Assembly: GCF_014174515.1 (NCBI RefSeq)
Contig: NZ_JACJUG010000021.1
Span: 32,363 to 96,362 of the forward strand
Reading direction: 5' to 3'
DNA: 64,000 bases
Source: Mitsuaria sp. WAJ17
GTDB taxonomy: Bacteria; Pseudomonadota; Gammaproteobacteria; Burkholderiales; Burkholderiaceae_C
In this document: positions 53,035 through 60,293 of the stretch, one piece after another
Position numbering within the stretch: the first letter of the stretch is position 1
How the letters are laid out: the number at the start of each line of letters is the position of its first letter
Position numbers and translations under genes: made by a program
The notes under the pieces: generated by a model
The model's database searches: none
The model's input: the letters and a program-made list of their open reading frames with translations, nothing else
Told to the model about the DNA's origin: nothing

Positions 53035-54822
53035 ATGTCGCAGTCCCCCGCCCTCAACAGCGACGGCCCGGTCCGGGTCACGGTGTCCTGCGACGGCAAG
53101 GCGCAGGCCGCGCTGCCGCTGATATCGCTCACCATCCGCCATGCGCTCAACAGCGTCTCCTGGGCCCGCCTGGTGATCCAGGACGGCGACATGCCAGCAG
53201 GCACGGCCCCGCTCAGCGAAGGGGACCTCTTCAAGCCCGGCGCGAAGATCACCATCAGCGCCGGCTACGGTGACGACGAGGAGTTGATCTTCAGCGGACT
53301 CCTGGTCCGCCACGGCTTTCGCATCTTCGGCGAGAACGACAGCCGCCTGGAGCTGGAATGCCGACATGCCGCCTGCAAGATGACCCTGGGCCGGCGCAGC
53401 GCCCACTATGTCGATCAGACCGACAGCGCCGTGATCCAGAGCCTGATCTCGGCCCATGGCCTCGATGCCGAGGTGGACAGCACCTCGATCCAGCACAAGA
53501 TGCTGGCCCAACACTACTGCAGCGACTGGGACTTCATGCTGGCACGCGCCGAGCTGATGGGCCTGGTGCTTCAATGCGAGGACGACAAGCTGGTCGTCAA
53601 GGCACCGGCCCTCAGCGCAGCCCCGGCGCTGAAGGTGAGCTGGGGCGCCGACCTGATCGAGTTCAGTGCCGACATCGATGCCCGCAGCCAATGGACCGCC
53701 GTGCAGGCCTCCAGCTGGAGCCTGGAGAGCCAGGCCCTGCTTCAGGGCAGCAGCGAGAGCCCCGGCAGCGACGCCGGCCAGGGCAATCTGGATGGCGCCA
53801 CGCTCGCTGGCGTGGCATCGCCGGCCACGTTCGCCCTGCAGAGCTGCGCTCCGCAGAGCAAGGACGTGCTGGATGCCTGGGCCAAGTCCACCCAGCTGAA
53901 GGCCACGCTGGCCCGCCAACGCGGCCAGCTGAGCTTCCAGGGCAGTGCGCTGGCAAAGCCCGGCACCGTCCTGAAGCTCAAGGGGGTGGGGGCGCGCTTC
54001 AATGGCAAGTGCTACCTCAGTGCCGTCCAGCATGAGATCAGCGACGGCAACTGGATCAGCCACGCCGAGTTCGGCATGCCGCCGGACTGGCAGATGCAGC
54101 GCCCTGACATCAAGGCGCCCGCCAACGCCGGCCTGCTGCCGGGCGTGCGCGGTCTGCACATCGGCAAGGTCGTCAAGCTCGATGCCGACCCGGAAGGCCA
54201 GCAGCGCATCCAGATCTCCCTGCCCGCCCTGATGGCCGACACCCCGACCATCTGGGCCCGCCTGGCCCAGTTCCACGCCTCCAACGGCTTCGGCAGCTTT
54301 TTCCTGCCCGAGGTGGACGACGAGGTCATCGTCGGCTTCTTCAACGACGACCCCACCCACCCGGTGGTGCTGGGCAGCCTCTACTCCAGCAGCCGCGTGC
54401 CGCCCTACGAGCTGGCCGCCGAGAACAACACCAAGGCCGTGGTCACCCGCTACAAGCACCGGCTGATCTTCGACGAGGAAAAGAAGTCCATCACCATCGA
54501 GACCGCCTCGAAGAACACGCTGATCCTGGACGACGAGGGCAAGCAGTGCGTACTCAAGGACCAGAACGGCAACAGCATCACCCTGGACCAGAACGGCATC
54601 ACGCTGGACAGCATCAAGGACATCAAGATGACCGCCAAGGCCAACATCCAGGGCGATGCCACGGCCAAGATCGCCTGGAGCGCCACGGCCGACTACAGCG
54701 CCAAGGGGCTCAACGTCAGCGCCGAAGCCCAGGTGGGCTTCACCGCCAAGGGCGCTGCCACCGCCGAGCTTTCCGCGTCCGGCCAGACCACCGTCAAGGG
54801 TGCGCTGGTCATGATCAATTGA
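53035..54822 (+). CDS. eCIS hub/spike protein, VgrG-like (Pvc8/Afp8-like)
   Basis: A 595-residue protein. Residues 1-360 form the hub (phage late-control D/gp27-like), with LELECRHAACKMTLGRRSAHYVDQTDSAVIQSL and HYCSDWDFMLARAELMGLV. Residues about 385-480 are the gp5-type OB fold: GLHIGKVVKLDADPEGQQRIQISLPAL, IWARLAQFHASNGFGSFFLPEVDDEVIVGFFNDDPTHPVVLGSLY. The last 100 residues (NGNSITLDQNGITLDSIKDI and following short TxxxxA repeats) should build a beta-helical needle. It is the trimeric spike that carries the PAAR tip encoded next. A single VgrG-like gene without other type VI components rules out a T6SS. Confidence 0.94.
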   Translation: MSQSPALNSDGPVRVTVSCDGKAQAALPLISLTIRHALNSVSWARLVIQDGDMPAGTAPLSEGDLFKPGAKITISAGYGDDEELIFSGLLVRHGFRIFGENDSRLELECRHAACKMTLGRRSAHYVDQTDSAVIQSLISAHGLDAEVDSTSIQHKMLAQHYCSDWDFMLARAELMGLVLQCEDDKLVVKAPALSAAPALKVSWGADLIEFSADIDARSQWTAVQASSWSLESQALLQGSSESPGSDAGQGNLDGATLAGVASPATFALQSCAPQSKDVLDAWAKSTQLKATLARQRGQLSFQGSALAKPGTVLKLKGVGARFNGKCYLSAVQHEISDGNWISHAEFGMPPDWQMQRPDIKAPANAGLLPGVRGLHIGKVVKLDADPEGQQRIQISLPALMADTPTIWARLAQFHASNGFGSFFLPEVDDEVIVGFFNDDPTHPVVLGSLYSSSRVPPYELAAENNTKAVVTRYKHRLIFDEEKKSITIETASKNTLILDDEGKQCVLKDQNGNSITLDQNGITLDSIKDIKMTAKANIQGDATAKIAWSATADYSAKGLNVSAEAQVGFTAKGAATAELSASGQTTVKGALVMIN

Positions 54823-54832
54823 GAGGCCCGCC

Positions 54833-55132
54833 ATGCCCCCCGCTGCCCGCCTCACCGACCTCCACACCTGCCCCATGCAAACCCCCGGGCTGCCGCCCAT
54901 TCCCCACGTCGGCGGGCCCATCGTCGGCCCGGGCGTGCCCACCGTGCTGATCGGCAGCATCCCGGCCGCCGTGGTGGGCGACAACGCCGTCTGCGTGGGT
55001 CCGCCCGACACCATCGTGATGGGCTCGACCACCGTGCTGATCGGCAACAAGCCCGCCGCCCGCATCGGCGATCCCACGGCGCACGGCGGCAGCATCGTGC
55101 TTGGGCTCCCGACCGTCCTGATTGGTGGATGA
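54833..55132 (+). CDS. eCIS PAAR tip protein
   Basis: A 99-residue PAAR-motif protein that caps the spike. It has ARLTDLHTCPMQTPGLPPIPHVGGPIVGPG, VLIGSIPAAVVGDNAVC, the repeated TVLIGNKPAARIGDPTAHGGSIVLG, and ends TVLIGG. His and Cys residues in these repeats are the expected zinc ligands that form the sharp cone. It has no effector domain attached. The ATG is 10 bases after the spike stop and the next gene starts one base after its own stop. Confidence 0.94.
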   Translation: MPPAARLTDLHTCPMQTPGLPPIPHVGGPIVGPGVPTVLIGSIPAAVVGDNAVCVGPPDTIVMGSTTVLIGNKPAARIGDPTAHGGSIVLGLPTVLIGG

Positions 55133-55133
55133 C

Positions 55134-55541
55134 ATGAGCATTCTTGGTCGAGGCTGGAGCTTCCCACCGCGCTTCGATGCGGACCAGCGCCTGATGCTGT
55201 GCGAGGACGTGCCGGACATCGAGGAGAGCCTGCGCATTCTCTTCGGAACGCGCCGCGGCGAGCGGGTGATGCAGCATGCCTACGGCACCCTGCTGCACCA
55301 GTTCGTCTTCGAGCAGGCCACGCCACAGACGCTCAATGAACTGTGCAGCATGCTGCGCCTGGCCATCATGTACTTCGAGCCACGCATCGAGGTGGAAGCC
55401 CTGGAGGCACGGGTCTCGCCCGAGGACTGGGCGCGCATCGAGGTCGATCTGGCCTACCGCGTGCGCACCACCAACACGCGGCACAACATGGTCTACCCGC
55501 TCTACCTGGACCAGGCCAGCCACCCGGTGCTGGCCGGCTGA
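55134..55541 (+). CDS. eCIS baseplate protein, gp25/GPW family (Afp9-like)
   Basis: A 135-residue baseplate component of the gp25/GPW family, which starts sheath assembly at the baseplate. It has ILGRGWSFPPRFDADQRLMLCEDVPDIEESLRILFGTRRGERVM, with EEXXR-type RRGERVM, and YGTLLHQFVFEQATPQTLNELCSML, the family blocks. ATG 55134 lies one base after the PAAR stop codon. An earlier TTG in the same frame lies within the PAAR gene and is less likely. Confidence 0.93.
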   Translation: MSILGRGWSFPPRFDADQRLMLCEDVPDIEESLRILFGTRRGERVMQHAYGTLLHQFVFEQATPQTLNELCSMLRLAIMYFEPRIEVEALEARVSPEDWARIEVDLAYRVRTTNTRHNMVYPLYLDQASHPVLAG

Positions 55542-55557
55542 GCACGAAAGCCCCGCC

Positions 55558-58500
55558 ATGTACACCGGCTCGCAACAGGAAACCCGCCTCAGCCCCGCGC
55601 TGCTGCCCGGCCATTTCCGCCCGGACGAGCTGAGCCTGGCACAGCGCCTGCGCCAGCTGCTGCAGTGGGCGCGCCAGCTGGACTTCGTCACGCTGCGCGG
55701 CCTGCCCGCGGGGCGGTGGTCCGACCTGCTGGAGCAGGACCTGAGCCTGCTGCTGGCCGAGCTCTCAGCCCTGCCGGTGGCACAGTGGCAGGCCCAGGCC
55801 CAGCAACTGGACACCCTTGCCCCCGCCCAGCAGCGCCGCCAGTGCCTGGCCCTGGCCCAAGCCCTCAACCGCTGGCACGGGCGCCTGCTGGCCTGCCTGG
55901 CCGAACCTGGTGTGCCGGCGGACGATCCGCTGCATGGCGTCGCCCGGCTGCTGCAGGACCGCCTCTCGGGCGTGCTGGCGCCGCAGCTGCGCGGCCTGCT
56001 GACACCCGAGGAAGCCGCGCGCTCCTGGCATCCGCACTGGGGCCTTCAGCAGGCGGGCGAAGGCAGCCCCGCGCGCCTCGCCGGCCTGCGCGAGCACCGA
56101 CTGCTGTGGCTGTCGATGTGCCGCGTGCTGGCCGGCCTGCAGATCGCTGCCCGCAAGGCCCTGCCTGGCAGCCTGCGCACGCAGTGGCACGAGCCCTCCA
56201 TCGGCCTGCTGCTGGCCCAGACCCAGATGCTGCAGGCCAGCCGCGAACCACTGGACCGCTTCAACGAGCGCCTGACCCACCACTACTACGCCCATCGCCT
56301 GGGCCTGGGCCGCGAGCCCGAGGTGCCGGCCCTGGTGCACCTGCTGCTGGAGCGCCAACCCCATGCCCGCCGGCCCGTACAGCTGCCCGCCGGCACCCGC
56401 TTCGTGGCCAGCCAGGACGGCGCCAGCCGCAGCGTGGCGTCCCTGCACGAGCTGTGGCTGAGCCCGCTGAAGGTAAGCCATCTGCTGAGCCTCTACCAGC
56501 CGCGCGATCCCGACATCTCGCCGGAACGGGACTACGGCTATGCCACCGGCACCCTGGCCTGGCAGGGCGTGACGCCTGCCGCCGAGAGCCTGGCAGAGAT
56601 CGACCCCAAGGCTCGCCCGCCCCTGGGCGGCGGCAGCGAGAGCCGGCCGGCGCGCCAGGGCCTGGCCTTGGCCAGCCCGCTGCTGCAACTGCGCGAAGGC
56701 CAGCGCCGCATCCAGCTGCATGTACAGCTGCGCGTGCCGGACGGCTTTGCCGACGGCGGCCCGCAGCCCACGCCGCTGGCCTGCCAGCTCCTGGCCGAGC
56801 GCGAGCGCCAGGAGGGCTGGCAGGCACCGGGGAAGGCACCGGAGCCTGCACAGTGGCGGCAACTGCTGCAGCACCTGGTGGACGAAGCCCCGGGCCTGAA
56901 GGGCGCCCCCTGGCTGCAGTACCTGCTGGCCCGCTGCCTGCACGCGCAGAGCCCGGAGACGCTCACGCCCTGGCTGGGCCGCCTCTTCGCTGTCTGGCTC
57001 TGCGCCACCACGACCGAGCTGTCGGCAGACGCCCTGGCCCTGCTGCGCCAGCATGCCGCCCAGGTGCTGGTGGACTACGTGCCCGAGCCCGGCCAGCAAG
57101 TTGATGTGGACGATCCGCTGTCGCTGCTCTATTCACAGCGTCCGCTGGAGCGCTCCCTGGTCTTCGATCGCGTGTTCCGAGGCGCCTGGTCCGCGGCGCT
57201 CAGCGGTGCCGATGGCTGGATGAGCGTGGACGAGGTCTTCGCCATCCATGGCTCCCTGGCTCATTGCGCACCGGGCGTCCTACGTTCCGAGTCCGCCGCA
57301 GGCAGCCAGGCCGCCGTCGCGGGCTTCCTGCTGTGCCTGCAGCTGGGCTCGGAGCAGGCGGCCGTCTGCCCGGCGCAGCCCGCCCAGCATGGCGAGGGCT
57401 GGCCGGCCCTGCCCGTGCTGCAGCTGCAGCTGCAAAGCCGCTCGCGCCTCTTCGCCAGCAGCCTGCTGCAGCAGCTGCCCATGGAGACCCTGCAGCTGGA
57501 GGTCCGGGTGCAGGGACTGCGAGCCCTGGAGCTGCACAACCAGCTCGGCCGCCTGGATCCCAGCAAGCCCTTCATGCCCTTCGGCCCCCTGCCCGAGCAC
57601 GGCGCCTACCTGATGTTCAGCCATCCGGAGCTTGCCCGCAAGCCGCTGCAGTCCCTGCAACTGCACCTGCACTGGCAGGGCCTGCCGCGCTGCCCCTGGG
57701 ACGAGCACTATGCCGGCTATCCGGAATCCCCCTGGGACTGCCAGGCCCTGCGCGTGCAGCCCTCGGTGCTGGCGGACGGCCAGTGGCGCGACGTCGGCGG
57801 CCATGCGGGCGACACGCCTCACGGAACGGGCGATGGCGAGGACCTGCCCCTGTTCCCCGAGGCATCCCGCAACAGGCCCCGGGCCGACCAGACCCTGGAC
57901 TTCGACAGCACGCCCCTGCTGCGCATGCACCGCCCCGCCACCGGGCCCGCGCGCGAGTACAGCCTGCTGACCCGGCACGGCTACTTCCGCCTCAAGCTCG
58001 CCGGCACGCCCCATGCCTTCGGCCATGCCGACTACCCGCGACTGCTCACCCGCACGCTGACCCTCAACAGCAAGCTCAAGCAGCCCGCGCCCCTGCCCCA
58101 GGCGCCCTGGACGCCCGTCCTGGCGGCCGTGGAGGCGGACTATGTCGCGAAGCAGCGCATCCCCGCCCGCAGCAGCGCGCCCCTGGCGGACGGCACCGAG
58201 CTGCGCTACCTCTGGCCCTTCGGCAGCCAGGCCCTGCATGCCCTGCCCCAGTCCGATCCGCGCACGGTGCTCCCCCACTGGCCGGCCATGGGCCAGCTCA
58301 TGATCGGCCTGCAGGGCGAGCAGCCGCAGGGCACGTTGAGCCTGCTGTTCAAGCTGCGTTCCGAGTCGGCGCGCGAGCCCCTGGGCCGCCCGCTGCCGCG
58401 CCTGCGCTGGCAGGCCTGGTGCGGCGAGGACTGGATCGACCTGGAGCCCCACCGTCTGCTGATGGACGGCACCGAGGGCCTGCTGCGCAGCGGCGTGGTG

Positions 58501-59505
58501 CTGCTGGATCTGCCCGTGGGCATGAGCGTCGGTTGCCCCAGCCTGCCGGCCGGCCCCTTCTGGCTGCGCCTGCTGGGTGACGGTCGGCTGCCCCTGCTGG
58601 CGGGCCTGCAGGGCGTTTGGACCAACGGCGTGTTGACACAGCTGCAGGGTCCGGCCCTGCCGCGCCCGCTGGCGCCCCTGTCGGTGCGGGCTGCCCAGGA
58701 GGCAGTGCCAGGTCTTGCCGCCGTGCGCCAGCCCTGGCCCTCCTTCGCCGAGCGCGCGGCCGAATCGCCGGCGGACTGGGTCACCCGCATCGCCGAACGG
58801 CTGCGCCACCGCGGCCGGGCCGCCATGCCCTGGGACTACGAGCGCCTCGTGCTGCAGCAGTTCCCCGAGGTTCAGCGCGTCAAGTGCATCCCCCGCAGCG
58901 ACCCCCGCGGCGACGGCCGCCTGACCGTGGTCGTCGTGCCCGCCCTGCCGGCAGGCGTCGCCCCTGACGGCGCCGAGGCACCCAAGCTGGACGCCGCCAC
59001 ACTGGCTCGCATCCAGCGCTGGCTGCTTTCCCGCATGCCGCCCGGACAGGCCCTGCTGGTGCGCAACGCCACCTATGAACGCCTGCAGGTGCGCTGCAGC
59101 ATGCGGCTCAAGGCCGGCGAGCCCGCCGGCGAGCGCCTGCGCCAGATCAACGACGCCCTGCGCGGCTTCCTCTCGCCCTGGCGCGAGGGCGGGCCGACCA
59201 TGCACTTCGACTGGCAGCTGCAGGTCGATGAAGTCGAGGCCTTCCTTCGCGCTCAGCCTGGCGTGATGCAGATTGGCCAGGCCTCGCTGCTGCACATCAT
59301 CCGCGACGACGAGGGCCACTACACCCTGCGAGACACCGCCACCGGCCATCGCCTGCTCAGGCCTGCCAGGCCCTGGAGCCTGGCCCTGCCCACGCGGCGT
59401 CATCTCATCGAACTCAGCGAACACCCCAGCCCCCGCGCGCCCGTCAGCGGGATCGCCAAGCTCACCCTGGGTGGCAGCTTCATCATCGGGCAGGACTCTC
59501 CATGA
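55558..59505 (+). CDS. eCIS large baseplate wedge protein (baseplate J-like, Pvc11/12-like)
   Basis: A 1315-residue protein. The C-terminal 300 residues match the baseplate J/wedge style: ERLRHRGRAAMPWDYERLVLQQFPEVQRVKCIPRSDPRGDGRLTVVVVPALP, then LLSRMPPGQALLVRNATYERLQVRCSMRLKAG and a final EAFLRAQPGVMQIG. The N-terminal two thirds is Leu, Gln, Arg and Ala rich with few recognisable blocks. At more than 1300 residues it is large for the wedge proteins I know, which suggests extra domains. The start was set at MYTGSQQETRL, where the frame first has coding character after the gp25 stop. It overlaps the next gene by 4 bases. Confidence 0.85.
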   Translation: MYTGSQQETRLSPALLPGHFRPDELSLAQRLRQLLQWARQLDFVTLRGLPAGRWSDLLEQDLSLLLAELSALPVAQWQAQAQQLDTLAPAQQRRQCLALAQALNRWHGRLLACLAEPGVPADDPLHGVARLLQDRLSGVLAPQLRGLLTPEEAARSWHPHWGLQQAGEGSPARLAGLREHRLLWLSMCRVLAGLQIAARKALPGSLRTQWHEPSIGLLLAQTQMLQASREPLDRFNERLTHHYYAHRLGLGREPEVPALVHLLLERQPHARRPVQLPAGTRFVASQDGASRSVASLHELWLSPLKVSHLLSLYQPRDPDISPERDYGYATGTLAWQGVTPAAESLAEIDPKARPPLGGGSESRPARQGLALASPLLQLREGQRRIQLHVQLRVPDGFADGGPQPTPLACQLLAERERQEGWQAPGKAPEPAQWRQLLQHLVDEAPGLKGAPWLQYLLARCLHAQSPETLTPWLGRLFAVWLCATTTELSADALALLRQHAAQVLVDYVPEPGQQVDVDDPLSLLYSQRPLERSLVFDRVFRGAWSAALSGADGWMSVDEVFAIHGSLAHCAPGVLRSESAAGSQAAVAGFLLCLQLGSEQAAVCPAQPAQHGEGWPALPVLQLQLQSRSRLFASSLLQQLPMETLQLEVRVQGLRALELHNQLGRLDPSKPFMPFGPLPEHGAYLMFSHPELARKPLQSLQLHLHWQGLPRCPWDEHYAGYPESPWDCQALRVQPSVLADGQWRDVGGHAGDTPHGTGDGEDLPLFPEASRNRPRADQTLDFDSTPLLRMHRPATGPAREYSLLTRHGYFRLKLAGTPHAFGHADYPRLLTRTLTLNSKLKQPAPLPQAPWTPVLAAVEADYVAKQRIPARSSAPLADGTELRYLWPFGSQALHALPQSDPRTVLPHWPAMGQLMIGLQGEQPQGTLSLLFKLRSESAREPLGRPLPRLRWQAWCGEDWIDLEPHRLLMDGTEGLLRSGVVLLDLPVGMSVGCPSLPAGPFWLRLLGDGRLPLLAGLQGVWTNGVLTQLQGPALPRPLAPLSVRAAQEAVPGLAAVRQPWPSFAERAAESPADWVTRIAERLRHRGRAAMPWDYERLVLQQFPEVQRVKCIPRSDPRGDGRLTVVVVPALPAGVAPDGAEAPKLDAATLARIQRWLLSRMPPGQALLVRNATYERLQVRCSMRLKAGEPAGERLRQINDALRGFLSPWREGGPTMHFDWQLQVDEVEAFLRAQPGVMQIGQASLLHIIRDDEGHYTLRDTATGHRLLRPARPWSLALPTRRHLIELSEHPSPRAPVSGIAKLTLGGSFIIGQDSP

Positions 59506-60293
59506 CGTGCAGAAACCGCGAGACGCTGAAGAACTACTTCCGCGAAGGGCAACTGCCCACGCAGGAGCATTTCGCCGACCTCATCGACTCCATGCTCAAC
59601 ATGGCCGACGAGGGCTTTCGCAAGACCGTCGCCAACGGCGAGGAGATCTACGCGCCCGTGGGCCACGACGCACTGATCAGCTTCTACAGGGACCAGATGC
59701 CCGAGCAGGCCCTGTGGCGGGCCGCCCTGCACGCCCAGCGCAACCAGCTGCTGTTCCAGAGCCCTGGCCAGGGCAGCGATCCCCTGCTGAGCCTGGACCT
59801 GCGCCAGCGAGTGGGCATAGGCACGGCCGACCCGGCCGACCGCCTGGACGTGCAGGGCCATGTGGCCGCCCACGGCCGGCGCGGCAATCTGCCCCTGCCC
59901 GGCCCGGTGCTGGCCAATGGCAGCTGGCAAGACCTGACCCCGGAGCTGCAAGGCTGCCAGGGCTTCGAGCTGGTAGCGGGCGCCGGGCAGCCGGGCAGCG
60001 GCCACTTCAGCCTCATGCACGCCATCGCCCTGAGCACCTACAACCCGGGCGGCGGCCTGCTGGGCTGGCTGCAGCGCCAGCGCGGCATCCGCACCACCCA
60101 GTCCTGGTGGGGCCGCCGCTGCGACCGCCTGCAGTTGCGCTGGCATGGCACCGAAGGCCGCAAGGCCAGCTACAAGCTTCAGATCCGCACCGCCTGCAAC
60201 TTCGGGGACGATCTGCGCATCCAGGTCCACCTGAGCCAGCTCTGGTTCGATCCCCACATGCAGGGCGGCCAGCCCCGCGGAGCCCAGGCATGA
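59502..60293 (+). CDS. eCIS fibre-like or peripheral baseplate protein, unknown function
   Basis: A 263-residue protein. It opens with NRETLKNYFREGQLPTQEHFADLIDSMLN, a short motif I associate with proteins in eCIS loci, then a middle with SLDLRQRVGIGTADPADRLDVQGHVA, where VGIGTxxPxxRLDVxG is the block often found at the base of phage tail fibres and chaperone-containing adhesins. The C-terminal 100 residues are beta-rich with RCDRLQLRWHGTEGR. This suggests a fibre or fibre-anchor. It lies between the two wedge genes with 4-base overlaps on both sides, so it should be made in step with the baseplate. No named family is certain. Confidence 0.6.
   Translation: MTCRNRETLKNYFREGQLPTQEHFADLIDSMLNMADEGFRKTVANGEEIYAPVGHDALISFYRDQMPEQALWRAALHAQRNQLLFQSPGQGSDPLLSLDLRQRVGIGTADPADRLDVQGHVAAHGRRGNLPLPGPVLANGSWQDLTPELQGCQGFELVAGAGQPGSGHFSLMHAIALSTYNPGGGLLGWLQRQRGIRTTQSWWGRRCDRLQLRWHGTEGRKASYKLQIRTACNFGDDLRIQVHLSQLWFDPHMQGGQPRGAQA

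Noticed and set aside
53035..55132. Type VI secretion cluster based on VgrG and PAAR
   Set aside because: The TssA-M components, including TssJLM membrane proteins and TssB/C, are absent; the sheath is a single eCIS/phage-type protein.
52174..55326. 1050-residue leftward open frame opposite the adaptor, spike and PAAR genes
   Set aside because: Antisense shadow; the rightward frames carry unmistakable LysM, VgrG and PAAR motifs.
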